Positions 29,488 to 38,467 of a DNA stretch of 64,000 nucleotides are shown here, in pieces. The stretch covers positions 1-64,000 of the forward strand of contig NZ_FOTD01000003.1 in assembly GCF_900114465.1 (NCBI RefSeq), given 5' to 3'. Every line of letters starts with the position of its first letter. The stretch's first letter is position 1. A program made the translations under genes and the position numbers. The stretch is from Trichococcus palustris (GTDB lineage: Bacteria > Bacillota > Bacilli > Lactobacillales > Aerococcaceae). The notes beneath the pieces are model-generated. The model searched no databases and was not told where the DNA came from. It was given only the letters and a program-made list of their open reading frames with translations.

Positions 29488-30528
29488 GTGAATTTGAATT
29501 ATACAGTTGAAATGACAAAAATAAAAAAAGGCGAATTTCAGCAAGTTTATTTGTTTTTGGGAAAAGAAGATTATTTTATAGAGGAAGCAAAGCAGACATT
29601 GCTGAAGTCGGTTGTGGATGAAGCGGACCAAGAATTGAATACCGGCATTTTCAACATGGAGGAAGTTCCGTTGGACCGAGCCTTGGAGGATGCGGAATCG
29701 CTGCCTTTTTTTGGGGACCGGAGGCTGGTGATCATCGAGAACCCCTATTTTTTAACGGCGGAAAAGTCAAAAAATACGCTTGAACATGACGTGGCATGGT
29801 TGGAAAACTATTTGGATCATCCTTCAGAATTCACCGTTTTGGCCATCTTCGCGCCGTACGAAAAATTGGACAGCCGGAAAAAAATATCCAAATTGCTGAA
29901 AAAAGCGGCTGTGACGGTCGATGTTTCTCCCTTGGAAGAAAAGGACGCCCGTAAATTTTTAGCGGAAATGATCAAGAACGAAGGGTACCAAATCAATCGG
30001 GAAACCCAGGAACTGTTCTTTGGACGCGTGGATAATCAATTATCACGCGGGATAAGGGAGCTGCCGAAACTATTCCTGGCAGGGGCGGAGGAGAAGAAAA
30101 TCACCAAACAGATGGTGGTCGATCTGGTGTCCCGGAATCTGGAACAAAACATTTTTGAATTGGTGACGCAAGTGCTGCAACGCGATACGTATCAGGCTAT
30201 TCAAATCTATCGTGATCTGTTGCTTCAAAAAGAGGAACCCATCAAAATTAACGCCATATTATTGGGACAGTTCCGTCTGTTGCTGCAGGCCAAATTGCTG
30301 TTGAAAAAAGGGTACCAGCAGACCGATATCTCAAAGGTGCTGAAGGTGCATCCTTACCGGGTGAAATTGGCCGTACAACAAGTCCGGAATCTCTCGGAAA
30401 GCGTTTTGGCGGATGCTTTCCAGGGGTTGGTGGAGACGGAATATAAAATGAAAACGGGACAGGGTCTGAAGGAAATCCAATTTGAATTGTTTTTGATCCA
30501 ATTCGCGAATGCGGCCCAAAGAAAATAG
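29488..30528 (+). CDS. holA: DNA polymerase III subunit delta
   Basis: Clamp-loader subunit that opens the beta sliding clamp. 346 aa. The N-terminal VYLFLGKEDYFIEEAKQ and FFGDRRLVIIENP are typical, as is the middle NLEQNIFELVTQVLQRD. The start is uncertain: GTG 29488 or TTG 29494, neither with a strong ribosome site. It follows comEC by 11 bp, a common Firmicutes arrangement, and is convergent with rpsT. Confidence 0.92.
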   Translation: MNLNYTVEMTKIKKGEFQQVYLFLGKEDYFIEEAKQTLLKSVVDEADQELNTGIFNMEEVPLDRALEDAESLPFFGDRRLVIIENPYFLTAEKSKNTLEHDVAWLENYLDHPSEFTVLAIFAPYEKLDSRKKISKLLKKAAVTVDVSPLEEKDARKFLAEMIKNEGYQINRETQELFFGRVDNQLSRGIRELPKLFLAGAEEKKITKQMVVDLVSRNLEQNIFELVTQVLQRDTYQAIQIYRDLLLQKEEPIKINAILLGQFRLLLQAKLLLKKGYQQTDISKVLKVHPYRVKLAVQQVRNLSESVLADAFQGLVETEYKMKTGQGLKEIQFELFLIQFANAAQRK

Positions 30529-30572
30529 CGCGGAAAGACCCGTTTCATCGGCGAATACGGAAACAACAAAAC

Positions 30573-30613
30573 AAAAAAGTGCAGTGCCTGATAAGTCAGG
30601 AACTGCACTTTTT
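30573..30613. terminator. Bidirectional terminator between holA and rpsT
   Basis: AAAAAGTGCAGT and ACTGCACTTTTT enclose an inner CCTGA/TCAGG stem. A- and T-runs flank both sides. Confidence 0.92.
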
Positions 30614-30643
30614 ATTCTTTTAAAATAGTTCATTTCAAAGGAA

Positions 30644-30898
30644 TTATTTAGCTAATTTTTTAACTAAACGTGATTTGTCGCGAGCTGCTTTGTTTTTGTG
30701 AATTAAACCTTTAGAAGCTGCTACATCGACAGCTTTAACTGCTGCTTTTAATAATTCTTCGCTGTTTTCAGCGCTTTCTGCTGCAGCTGCTTCAAATTTC
30801 TTGATAGCTGAACGCATAGCACTCTTTTGAGCGTTGTTTTGTAGGTTAGCTTTTTCGCTAGTACGAACACGTTTGACTGCTGAATCGATATTTGGCAT
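30644..30898 (-). CDS. rpsT: 30S ribosomal protein S20
   Basis: 84 aa, lysine/alanine-rich and helical, as usual for S20. It begins [16 protein letters not shown]; the start at 30898 has AGAGGGGTG upstream, while the upstream in-frame ATG at 30952 is not conserved in the family. The gene is monocistronic on the minus strand with its own promoter. S20 commonly lies next to holA in Firmicutes. Confidence 0.96.
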   Translation of the reverse strand: MPNIDSAVKRVRTSEKANLQNNAQKSAMRSAIKKFEAAAAESAENSEELLKAAVKAVDVAASKGLIHKNKAARDKSRLVKKLAK

Positions 30899-30957
30899 TG
30901 GGTTCACCCCTCTTTCCGTATTTCTGTGACTATCAGGCAGATTTGCCAACACGCCAT

Positions 30958-30986
30958 ATTATACATAACTTTGAAACATTATGCAA
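30958..30986 (-). promoter_or_regulatory. Promoter of rpsT
   Basis: On the minus strand: TTGCAT (30986-30981), 17 bp, TATAAT (30963-30958). Confidence 0.8.
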
Positions 30987-31057
30987 TAAAAATTCAAACA
31001 GTTTATTTTTAGCGACGGAAATGTTGTCACCATGAGAGCGGAAGTCTGCAAAGTGTA

Positions 31058-31071
31058 CGAAAGTATGTTTG
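31058..31071. promoter_or_regulatory. LexA (SOS) box of uvrB
   Basis: CGAAAGTATGTTTG differs from the Gram-positive CGAAC-N4-GTTYG consensus at one base of the left half. It overlaps the presumed uvrB promoter about 50 bp upstream of the gene, as expected for this damage-inducible locus. Confidence 0.65.
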
Positions 31072-31119
31072 GGTGATAGAATAGTGATATAAGTAAGCAA
31101 AGAGGAGCAGCAGAGACCT

Positions 31120-33114
31120 ATGATAAACGATCATTTTGAATTAGTTTCCCATTACCAGCCGAGCGGCGATCAACCGGAAGCCATCTTGCAGCTTGTCAAT
31201 CGCTTGAATCAAGGGGAACGCGCCCAAACGCTGTTGGGCGCCACCGGTACTGGAAAAACCTTTACGATTGCCAATGTCATCCAACAAGTCAATAAGCCCA
31301 CCTTGGTCATCGCCCACAACAAAACGTTGGCCGGCCAACTGTATGGTGAGCTGAAAGAATTTTTCCCCAACAACGCAGTCGAGTATTTCGTGAGCTACTA
31401 TGACTATTACCAACCGGAAGCCTATGTCCCATCCAGTGATACCTATATCGAAAAAGAATCCAGTGTGAATGATGAAATCGACAAATTGCGCCACTCAGCC
31501 ACCAGCTCCTTGCTGGAACGCAGGGACGTCATTGTGGTAGCCTCCGTTTCATGTATCTATGGGTTGGTCAACCCGCTGGATTATAAGGAACACGTGCTAT
31601 CGATCCGGCAAGGCATGGAGATGGACCGCAATGAATTGCTGCGCCGTCTGGTGGACATGCAATTCGAAAGGAATGACATCGACTTCCAGCGGGGAAGGTT
31701 CCGTGTGCGGGGGGATGTCGTCGAAATTTTCTTGGCTTCCCGGGATAGTGAAGCGATACGCGTCGAATTTTTTGGGGATGAAATCGACAGAATCCGTGAA
31801 GTGGATGTCCTGACCGGCGAAATCAAGAACGATGTGGAGCATTTCCCGATTTTTCCGGCGACCCACTTCGTTGCGAACGAAGAAAAAACCTTGCACGCCA
31901 TCGACACCATCCGCGCAGAACTAAAGGAGCGTCTGAAGGTGTTGCGCGAAGAGAATAAACTATTGGAGGCCCAAAGATTGGAGCAACGGACCAATTATGA
32001 TCTGGAGATGCTGATGGAGATGGGGTATTGCAATGGGATCGAAAACTATTCCAGGCATATGGATGGCCGCGAACCGGGTGAGCCGCCTTACACCTTGCTG
32101 GATTTCTTCCCGGATGATTATCTGACTGTGGTCGACGAATCCCATATCACCATGTCCCAAATACGCGGGATGTATAATGGTGACAGGGCTCGAAAAGAGC
32201 ATCTGGTCGCATATGGTTTCCGATTACCGAGTACATTGGATAACAGACCGCTGATGCTCTCGGAATTTGAAGAGAGGGTCAACCAGATCATCTATGTTTC
32301 AGCGACTCCGGGACCGTATGAATACGAACAGAGCCCTCTTATTGCGCAGCAAATTATCCGGCCGACCGGGTTACTGGACCCTATCATTGAGGTGCGTCCA
32401 ATCAAGGGGCAAATCGATGATTTGATCAGCGAAATAAATATCCGTTCCGAGCGCAATGAGCGGGTATTCATCACGACCCTTACGAAAAAGATGTCGGAGG
32501 ATTTGACCGATTATTTGAAGGAAGTCGGCATCAAAGTGAAATACCTGCACAGCGACATCAAAACGCTGGAAAGGAGCGAAATCCTTCGGCAACTTAGGTT
32601 AGGCGAATTCGATGTCCTGATCGGAATCAACCTGTTGCGGGAAGGCCTGGATGTGCCGGAAGTATCGTTGGTCGCCATTTTGGATGCGGATAAAGAAGGC
32701 TTCTTGCGCAGCGAGCGGTCACTGGTGCAGACAATCGGACGGGCAGCCCGAAACGAAAACGGGCGAGTGATCATGTATGCCGACAGGATAACCGATTCAA
32801 TGGCGCGGGCCATCGAGGAAACGAATCGGCGCCGCACCATCCAAGAGGCCTATAACAAAGAGCACGGCATCGTGCCGAAAACGATCATCAAGGAAATCCG
32901 TGACCGCATCAGCATCAGCCATGCCGCCGAAGGCATCGAAGCCGAAGCCAGTACCGTAGATGTATACAAAAAGATGACGATGGAACAACGCCGGGCTGTC
33001 GTCGAGGAGCTGGACAAAGAAATGCGTGTGGCGGCCAGGGACCTGAACTTCGAAAGAGCGGCTGAAATCCGTGATATCGTATTGGAATTGAAAGCAGAGT
33101 ACAAAGGTTTGTAA
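31120..33114 (+). CDS. uvrB: Excinuclease ABC subunit B
   Basis: Damage-verifying helicase of nucleotide excision repair. 664 aa. Walker A is [10 protein letters not shown], the beta-hairpin and damage-recognition region is in [20 protein letters not shown], helicase motif VI is near QTIGRAARN, and the C-terminal UVR motif ([20 protein letters not shown]) binds UvrA/UvrC. GAGGAG precedes the ATG. uvrA, its usual neighbour, is not adjacent; rpsO follows with its own promoter. Confidence 0.96.
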   Translation: MINDHFELVSHYQPSGDQPEAILQLVNRLNQGERAQTLLGATGTGKTFTIANVIQQVNKPTLVIAHNKTLAGQLYGELKEFFPNNAVEYFVSYYDYYQPEAYVPSSDTYIEKESSVNDEIDKLRHSATSSLLERRDVIVVASVSCIYGLVNPLDYKEHVLSIRQGMEMDRNELLRRLVDMQFERNDIDFQRGRFRVRGDVVEIFLASRDSEAIRVEFFGDEIDRIREVDVLTGEIKNDVEHFPIFPATHFVANEEKTLHAIDTIRAELKERLKVLREENKLLEAQRLEQRTNYDLEMLMEMGYCNGIENYSRHMDGREPGEPPYTLLDFFPDDYLTVVDESHITMSQIRGMYNGDRARKEHLVAYGFRLPSTLDNRPLMLSEFEERVNQIIYVSATPGPYEYEQSPLIAQQIIRPTGLLDPIIEVRPIKGQIDDLISEINIRSERNERVFITTLTKKMSEDLTDYLKEVGIKVKYLHSDIKTLERSEILRQLRLGEFDVLIGINLLREGLDVPEVSLVAILDADKEGFLRSERSLVQTIGRAARNENGRVIMYADRITDSMARAIEETNRRRTIQEAYNKEHGIVPKTIIKEIRDRISISHAAEGIEAEASTVDVYKKMTMEQRRAVVEELDKEMRVAARDLNFERAAEIRDIVLELKAEYKGL

Positions 33115-33141
33115 GCAGTCGGCAAAAACAAGAATTAAGCC

Positions 33142-33170
33142 TTGCAATCTTACAAAAAATACGTTACTAT
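33142..33170 (+). promoter_or_regulatory. Promoter of rpsO
   Basis: TTGCAA (33142-33147), 17 bp, TACTAT (33165-33170). Confidence 0.7.
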
Positions 33171-33191
33171 TTATTTTGTATTAGACATACG

Positions 33192-33240
33192 ACCTTCAAC
33201 TTGGTTAAACGATTCACCAACGTTTTACTCAGTACAAGGT
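33192..33240 (+). promoter_or_regulatory. Hairpin in the rpsO leader
   Basis: Nested pairings ACCTT/AAGGT and TTGGT/ACCAA occupy the leader just upstream of the ribosome site. S15 represses its own mRNA through leader structures in several bacteria, so this is a candidate S15-binding site. Confidence 0.4.
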
Positions 33241-33264
33241 AACTATAAGAAAGAGGTGAAGAAA

Positions 33265-33534
33265 ATGGCAATTTCAAAAGAACTTAAGAATGAAATCATC
33301 AAAGAATACGCTGTTCATGAAGGAGATACTGGATCCCCAGAAGTGCAAATCGCAGTTCTTACGCATGAAATCAATCACTTAAATGAACACGCACGCGTTC
33401 ACAAAAAAGACCACCATTCATACCGTGGTTTAATGAAAAAAGTTGGTCACCGTCGTAACTTGTTAGCTTACTTACGTAACAAAGATGTTGCACGTTACCG
33501 TGAATTAATCCAAAGATTAGGCTTACGCCGTTAA
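33265..33534 (+). CDS. rpsO: 30S ribosomal protein S15
   Basis: 89 aa, the exact family length. It begins [20 protein letters not shown] and carries the rRNA-binding [11 protein letters not shown] and [11 protein letters not shown] segments. The start at 33265 has AAGAGGTG upstream; the frame is open further upstream but runs through the promoter and leader. It precedes pnp, the conserved rpsO-pnp order, with an intervening terminator. Confidence 0.97.
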   Translation: MAISKELKNEIIKEYAVHEGDTGSPEVQIAVLTHEINHLNEHARVHKKDHHSYRGLMKKVGHRRNLLAYLRNKDVARYRELIQRLGLRR

Positions 33535-33553
33535 TTTCGTCGCTAAGACTGTT

Positions 33554-33590
33554 AAAGCGAGATTCCTAGGTGAATCTCGCTTTTTTTTTT
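33554..33590 (+). terminator. Terminator of rpsO
   Basis: AAAGCGAGATTC/GAATCTCGCTTT with a six-base loop is followed by a run of T residues. Confidence 0.92.
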
Positions 33591-33608
33591 AGAATTTTTT
33601 TGAATATA

Positions 33609-33637
33609 TGCAAAAAATGAGTGCAATCAGATATAAT
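33609..33637 (+). promoter_or_regulatory. Candidate promoter of pnp
   Basis: TGCAAA, 17 bp, TATAAT (33632-33637). The -10 is perfect, the -35 poor. Confidence 0.5.
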
Positions 33638-33660
33638 AGGTAGTGGCTCCCGCTCTACAA

Positions 33661-33722
33661 ACCACTACTATGCAAATGTGAGTTTATTAAACCGGTAAAT
33701 TGACATTTGTTTAGTAGTAGGT
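33661..33722 (+). promoter_or_regulatory. Long hairpin in the pnp leader
   Basis: ACTACTA (33664-33670) pairs with TAGTAGT (33712-33718), and CAAATGT (33673-33679) with ACATTTG (33703-33709), separated by a 2x2 internal loop. In E. coli the pnp leader forms an RNase III-cleaved stem used for autocontrol; an analogous role is an inference. Confidence 0.55.
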
Positions 33723-33755
33723 AGATGGGAAGCATTTTAAAAGGAGATTGATAAT

Positions 33756-35879
33756 ATGTCAGAAAAAAAAGTATTCCAAATGGACTGGGCAGGACGATTA
33801 CTGCAAGTTGAAATTGGACAAATGGCAAAACAAGCTAACGGTTCCGTTTTAGTAAGATACGGGGATACGGTCGTGTTGACAGCGGCGGTAGGATCAAAAG
33901 AACCGAAAGATACAGACTTCTTCCCATTGACAGTGAACTATGAAGAAAAAATGTACTCCGTCGGTAAGATTCCGGGAGGATTCATCAAGCGGGAAGGACG
34001 CCCGAGCGAAAATGCAACGTTGACAGCGCGTCTGATCGACCGTCCGATCCGTCCTATGTTCCAAGAAGGATTCCGCAATGAAGTACAGATCACAAACATC
34101 GTCATGTCCGTAGAACAAGACTGCTCACCAGAATTAGCCGCTATGTTCGGTTCATCCCTTTCATTGGCCATTTCCGATATTCCTTTCGCAGGACCAATCG
34201 CTGGTGTAAACGTAGGACGTGTAGACGGCGAATACGTGTTGAACCCAACGCCGGCGCAAAATGAAGTTTCGGATATCGAATTGACCGTTGCCGGTTCAAA
34301 TGATGCCATCAACATGGTCGAAAGCAGCGCGGCGATGGTCAATGAAGAAGATATGCTGGGAGCATTGATGTTTGGCCATAGAGCTATCCAAGAATTATGC
34401 GCATTCCAAAATAAAATCGTTGCTGAAGTCGGCAAAGAGAAAATGGAGATTAAGCTGCTAGCTTTAAATCCAGAATTAGTTGCAGAAATAAACGCTGCCT
34501 ATGCCGAAAAAATGAAGGCAGCCATCCTGACGGAAGAAAAATTAGCGCGCGAAGATGCTATCGAAGCCGTCAAACAGGAAGCAAATGAGTTCTTCACCGA
34601 AAAATATATGGATTCTGAAACAATCGTTCCAGTCGTGAAAGAAATCCGCCAAATCGTTGAAAACATGGAAAAAGATGAAGTCCGTAGTCTGATTACGGTG
34701 GATAAAATCCGCCCAGACGGACGTAAGGTCGACGAAATCCGCCCCTTGGCATCTGAAGTCGGATTATTGCCACGCGTTCACGGATCCGGTTTATTCACTC
34801 GTGGACAAACACAGGCCCTATCAGCATGTACTTTGGCACCGTTGGGAGAACATCAAATCATTGATGGCTTAGGCTTGGATGAAAGCAAACGGTTCATCCA
34901 TCACTATAACTTCCCGCAATTCTCCGTTGGGAGCACAGGTAGAGCAGGCAGCCCGGGACGTCGTGAAATTGGTCACGGTGCTTTAGGCGAGCGCGCATTG
35001 AAACAGGTCATTCCTACTGAAGCGGAATTCCCATATACAATCCGTTTGGTTGCGGAAGTGTTGGAATCAAATGGTTCTTCTTCGCAAGCCAGTATTTGTG
35101 CTGGCACCTTAGCCTTGATGGATGCTGGTGTTCCAATCAAAGCGCCAGTAGCCGGCATCGCAATGGGCTTGGTTATGGAAGGCGAAAACTATACGGTATT
35201 GACAGACATCCAAGGCCTTGAAGACCACCTGGGCGATATGGACTTTAAAGTTGCCGGTACAAGCGAAGGTATCACTGCGCTGCAAATGGACATCAAAATC
35301 CAAGGCATCACTGAGCAGATCCTGACAGAAGCATTGATGCAAGCGAAGAAAGCACGTATGGAAATCCTTGCGGAATTGACAAACACCATACCTGCTCCAC
35401 GCGAAGAGTTATCTCAATATGCACCTAAGATCGAAATGATGCAAATCAAACCAGAAAAAATCAAAGTCGTTATCGGTAAAGGCGGAGACACAATCAACAG
35501 TATCATCGACGAAACAGGCGTTAAGATCGATATCGATCAAGAAGGTAACGTCAGCATCGCCTCAGCTGACGCAGCGATGATTGCGCGCGCAAAACAAATC
35601 ATCGAGGAATTGACTCGTGAAATCAAAATCGGCGAAATTTATGAAGGCACTGTAAAACGCATCGAAAAATTCGGAGCTTTTGTTGAAATCGCCAAAGGTA
35701 AAGATGGGATGGTCCACATCTCTGAATTGGCGAATGAACGCGTCAAAGAAGTTGAAGATGTTTTGGCCATCGGAGATAAAGTCAAAGTCAAAGTCATTGA
35801 AATCGACAGACAGGGCAGAATTAATCTTTCCCGCAAAGCACTATTGAATGCGGACGAAAAAGGAAATGCTGTTCAATAA
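33756..35879 (+). CDS. pnp: Polyribonucleotide nucleotidyltransferase
   Basis: Phosphorolytic 3'-to-5' exoribonuclease, homotrimeric. 707 aa. Two RNase PH domains (about 1-140 and 310-540) flank a helical domain. The second contains the phosphate-site residues in [23 protein letters not shown] domain ([16 protein letters not shown]) and an S1 domain ([17 protein letters not shown]) end the protein. AAAAGGAG precedes the ATG. Its leader contains a long stem that may be used for autoregulation. Confidence 0.97.
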   Translation: MSEKKVFQMDWAGRLLQVEIGQMAKQANGSVLVRYGDTVVLTAAVGSKEPKDTDFFPLTVNYEEKMYSVGKIPGGFIKREGRPSENATLTARLIDRPIRPMFQEGFRNEVQITNIVMSVEQDCSPELAAMFGSSLSLAISDIPFAGPIAGVNVGRVDGEYVLNPTPAQNEVSDIELTVAGSNDAINMVESSAAMVNEEDMLGALMFGHRAIQELCAFQNKIVAEVGKEKMEIKLLALNPELVAEINAAYAEKMKAAILTEEKLAREDAIEAVKQEANEFFTEKYMDSETIVPVVKEIRQIVENMEKDEVRSLITVDKIRPDGRKVDEIRPLASEVGLLPRVHGSGLFTRGQTQALSACTLAPLGEHQIIDGLGLDESKRFIHHYNFPQFSVGSTGRAGSPGRREIGHGALGERALKQVIPTEAEFPYTIRLVAEVLESNGSSSQASICAGTLALMDAGVPIKAPVAGIAMGLVMEGENYTVLTDIQGLEDHLGDMDFKVAGTSEGITALQMDIKIQGITEQILTEALMQAKKARMEILAELTNTIPAPREELSQYAPKIEMMQIKPEKIKVVIGKGGDTINSIIDETGVKIDIDQEGNVSIASADAAMIARAKQIIEELTREIKIGEIYEGTVKRIEKFGAFVEIAKGKDGMVHISELANERVKEVEDVLAIGDKVKVKVIEIDRQGRINLSRKALLNADEKGNAVQ

Positions 35880-35892
35880 TAATGAAGTTAAG

Positions 35893-35943
35893 CGAGGATG
35901 GCGCATAATCATGCAAAATGATTATGCGCCATCCTTGTTTTTT
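35893..35943 (+). terminator. Terminator of pnp
   Basis: An 18-bp stem, AGGATGGCGCATAATCAT and its complement, with loop GCAAA, is followed by a G-interrupted T-run. Confidence 0.92.
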
Positions 35944-36003
35944 CTGCATCTGAAAACATAGCTGGTAAAATATTTTTGGTATGCTGACCTATTTGAAACT
36001 TTA

Positions 36004-36031
36004 TTGATTGAATTGCAGATTTTGATAGAAT
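36004..36031 (+). promoter_or_regulatory. Candidate promoter of the oad cluster
   Basis: TTGATT, 16 bp, TAGAAT (36026-36031). It gives a leader of about 215 nt that includes the cre site at 36149. The open frame at 36032-36292 in this leader is not supported as a gene. Confidence 0.45.
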
Positions 36032-36148
36032 ATGAATGAATTTTTTCGTAAAAAGGTTTATCATAAGGTAAGGGTTTACGCGCTTGGGGTCTCCTGGCTT
36101 TCTTTGACGGCAGGGCACGTTAATAAAAGACATTCCATACAGCAGGAA

Positions 36149-36164
36149 ATGCAAGCGCTTTCTT
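36149..36164 (+). promoter_or_regulatory. Catabolite-response element (CcpA site) of the oad cluster
   Basis: ATGCAAGCGCTTTCTT matches 15 of 16 positions of the cre consensus WTGNAARCGNWWWCAW. Its position downstream of the presumed promoter would allow CcpA to block elongation when glucose is present. Confidence 0.65.
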
Positions 36165-36254
36165 ATGTGGGGGAGCTTCGTTATTTTAAGCTGGATAAAG
36201 GAATAACGGTTTATTATTCCTACTGTAATCAGATTGGTGGAGGGGTGCAGGGAA

Positions 36255-36596
36255 ATGAGCTTATTTGGTTGGTTTCAAAAAAAAGAAAATAGACAGCAAA
36301 CGACAAATCCAGTCGAAGCGGCATATGAACAAAAAAATGATCCTGATCGTTCGGAAATCAGTGAAGCAAACAGACTCGTGTTTTTGGTCCCTGTCAGCGA
36401 AGAAGAAAAAGAACTTGTATCCGTTATAGCATCGGGCATAGCCGCCGGTGATCATCCAGATTCAAAAATCAGAGTGAAAAACGTAATGGCCGTCGATGCT
36501 GAAAAGGAAATCGTTGCTGTCATCGCAGCTGCGCTAGCGGCAGAAGACTATCCGAATTCACATTTTCACTTAAAGAGCATCAAACGAATAAATTAG
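36255..36596 (+). CDS. oadH: Oxaloacetate decarboxylase OadH-like subunit
   Basis: 113 aa soluble-looking protein. The start at 36255 has GGAGGGGTG upstream. Residues 51-77 and 83-109 are an internal repeat: EKELVSVIASGIAAGDHPDS resembles EKEIVAVIAAALAAEDYPNS, and each is followed by a basic strand (KIRVKNV, HFHLKSI). The (E)VAVI-type motif resembles the C-terminal part of gamma/delta subunits of sodium-pumping decarboxylases. Position directly upstream of oadD and oadB matches oadH of the Enterococcus faecalis citrate cluster. Exact role in the complex is unclear. Confidence 0.65.
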   Translation: MSLFGWFQKKENRQQTTNPVEAAYEQKNDPDRSEISEANRLVFLVPVSEEEKELVSVIASGIAAGDHPDSKIRVKNVMAVDAEKEIVAVIAAALAAEDYPNSHFHLKSIKRIN

Positions 36597-36618
36597 ACAG
36601 AGAAAAGGGGGACTACAT

Positions 36619-37005
36619 ATGTTAAGAAAATTCCGCATCAAAATCAATGAAAAAGAGTACATGGTGGAAATGGAGGAATTAGGGGTTGAGAGGGGAACGC
36701 CCGCTTCGGCTCCCTTAGCAGGGCCGGTTCAAGCTGCAGCATCCGTTCAGGCTCCGGTTCCGACAAGTGCACCTGTTCCGGTACGTGGTGAAGGGGATCC
36801 TGTGACAGCACCAATGCCGGGCACCATTCTGGACATCAAAGTCAGTGTGGGTGATGTGGTCAAGGAGAACCAAGTGTTGGCGGTTCTGGAAGCGATGAAG
36901 ATGGAAAATGAAATTGTGGCTCCTAGGGCAGGCACCATTACGGCAATCCCTGCGATGAAAGGTGCACCAATCGATGTCGGCAAAACGATCGTAGTAATCA
37001 AATAA
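36619..37005 (+). CDS. oadD: Biotin carboxyl carrier subunit of oxaloacetate decarboxylase
   Basis: 128 aa. Residues 1-20 form a basic/acidic strand region, about 28-58 is an Ala/Pro/Val-rich flexible linker, and about 60-128 is a biotinyl domain with the biotin lysine in LEAMKMENEIVAP. It carries CO2 from OadA to the membrane subunit OadB. It is a separate protein here because OadA (462 aa) has no biotin domain. 22 bp after oadH, 23 bp before oadB. Confidence 0.9.
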   Translation: MLRKFRIKINEKEYMVEMEELGVERGTPASAPLAGPVQAAASVQAPVPTSAPVPVRGEGDPVTAPMPGTILDIKVSVGDVVKENQVLAVLEAMKMENEIVAPRAGTITAIPAMKGAPIDVGKTIVVIK

Positions 37006-37028
37006 GGATTTTTGGGAGGCGTTGATAA

Positions 37029-38144
37029 TTGGAAACTATCGTTCAAGGGATAACATCAGTTACACCCGGACAACTGATTATGATGGCAATTGGCGGTTTA
37101 CTCATGTACTTAGGCATCAAAAAGGAGTACGAGCCGACGTTGCTGGTTCCGATGGGCCTTGGGGCAATCTTGGTCAATTTCCCCAATTCGGGATTGGTGA
37201 CGCAAGCCGGAAGCACGACAGAAGGCGTATTAAGCGTCCTCTTCAAAGCGGGGATTGAGACGGAATTATTTCCATTATTAATTTTCATCGGTATCGGCGC
37301 AATGATCGATTTTGGCCCGTTGTTGCAAAATCCGTTCATGTTCCTTTTTGGTGCTGCCGCCCAATTCGGTATATTCTTCACGATCATTTTGGCGGTATTA
37401 TTTGGATTTACCTTAGAGCAGGCCGCTTCCATCGGTATCATTGGTGCAGCAGATGGCCCGACCTCGATTTTCGTAGCAAACGCATTGGCTCCGGAACTGT
37501 TGGGGCCCATAACGGTTGCCGCTTATTCCTATATGGCCTTGGTGCCGATCATTCAGCCGTTCGCAATAAAATTGGTGACGACAGAAAAAGAGCGGAAAAT
37601 AAGGATGCCCTATAAAGCAGCGCAAGTATCGCATCTGACGCTTATCTTCTTCCCGATAATCGTAACCATCGTTTCCGGCTTTATTGCACCGGCATCTTTA
37701 CCTTTGGTAGGCTTTTTGATGTTCGGGAATCTGTTGAGGGAATGCGGCGTATTGAACCGCCTGAGTCAGACCGCCCAAAATGAATTAGTGAATCTGATTT
37801 CTATTCTTTTGGGATTGACGATTGCCGTAAAAATGACGGCCGATCAATTCTTGAATGTAAAGACTTTGATGATCATTGCATTCGGTTTAATCGCATTTAT
37901 CATGGATACGATCGGCGGAGTCTTATTCGCCAAATTACTGAACCTCTTCCGCAAGGAGAAAATCAATCCGATGATCGGGGCGGCCGGTATATCGGCATTT
38001 CCGATGTCAGCGCGGGTTGTTCAAAAATTGGCGGTTGAAGCTGATCCTCAGAATTTCGTCCTGCACTATTCCATCGGCGCGAATGTCGCCGGGCAAGTGG
38101 CGTCCGTTATCGCCGGAGGATTGATTTTATCATACTTCGTATAG
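37029..38144 (+). CDS. oadB: Oxaloacetate decarboxylase beta subunit (sodium pump)
   Basis: Membrane subunit that decarboxylates carboxybiotin and exports sodium. 371 aa from a TTG start at 37029 with GGAGG 9 bp upstream. Family motifs are GAMIDFGPLLQNP, GIIGAADGPTSIFVANALAP (with the key Asp) and GANVAGQVASVIAGG near the end. About nine to eleven membrane spans. A hairpin lies at its stop, then oadG follows. Confidence 0.92.
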   Translation: METIVQGITSVTPGQLIMMAIGGLLMYLGIKKEYEPTLLVPMGLGAILVNFPNSGLVTQAGSTTEGVLSVLFKAGIETELFPLLIFIGIGAMIDFGPLLQNPFMFLFGAAAQFGIFFTIILAVLFGFTLEQAASIGIIGAADGPTSIFVANALAPELLGPITVAAYSYMALVPIIQPFAIKLVTTEKERKIRMPYKAAQVSHLTLIFFPIIVTIVSGFIAPASLPLVGFLMFGNLLRECGVLNRLSQTAQNELVNLISILLGLTIAVKMTADQFLNVKTLMIIAFGLIAFIMDTIGGVLFAKLLNLFRKEKINPMIGAAGISAFPMSARVVQKLAVEADPQNFVLHYSIGANVAGQVASVIAGGLILSYFV

Positions 38145-38159
38145 CTATACGAAGGTATG
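38131..38159. other. Perfect-core palindrome at the oadB-oadG junction
   Basis: TTCGTATAG/CTATACGAA with flanking CATAC/GTATG and one bulged base. It overlaps the oadB stop and lacks a T-run, so it looks like an intercistronic hairpin. Confidence 0.6.
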
Positions 38160-38178
38160 CTTGGAGAGGAGAATCATA

Positions 38179-38319
38179 ATGACAGTTGACTTAGCAGCAT
38201 TGAAAGGAGCATTCGAAATATTGGCATTTGGATGGGCGGGGGTATTTTTAGTCTTATTTATCCTCTATTTAACCAGCATGGCACTGCTTAAGTTCTTGCC
38301 CGTCAAGAACGAGCAATGA
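38179..38319 (+). CDS. oadG: Small oxaloacetate decarboxylase gamma-type subunit
   Basis: 46 aa: MTVDLAALKGAFEILAFGW, then a single membrane span (AGVFLVLFILYLTSMALL) and a short charged end FLPVKNEQ. GGAGAGGAG lies upstream of the ATG. Gamma subunits of these pumps are small single-span proteins that hold OadA to OadB, and position between oadB and oadA fits. Shorter than most OadG because the Pro-rich cytoplasmic tail is missing; OadH may supply that part. Confidence 0.65.
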   Translation: MTVDLAALKGAFEILAFGWAGVFLVLFILYLTSMALLKFLPVKNEQ

Positions 38320-38467
38320 GAGCCAGAAGTTCGCAAAACAAACATTCCGGGATAGCGTCAACCACCTACCTCTGCATTCACGTGTATCCACACTTACCTC
38401 TGTTGAAATGAAAAAATCCATAAGAATAAAAGCAGTAAAAATGACATAGACAAAGGAATGAGTTTTT

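Noticed and set aside
36032-36292. 86-codon open frame before oadH
   Set aside because: It spans the oad promoter/cre leader, lacks a good ribosome site, overlaps the well-supported oadH start and matches nothing.
38131-38159. Palindrome resembling loxP arms (ACTTCGTATA and TATACGAAG)
   Set aside because: It overlaps the end of oadB coding sequence, has no 8-bp spacer between the arms and no recombinase gene nearby; best read as an intercistronic hairpin and chance likeness.
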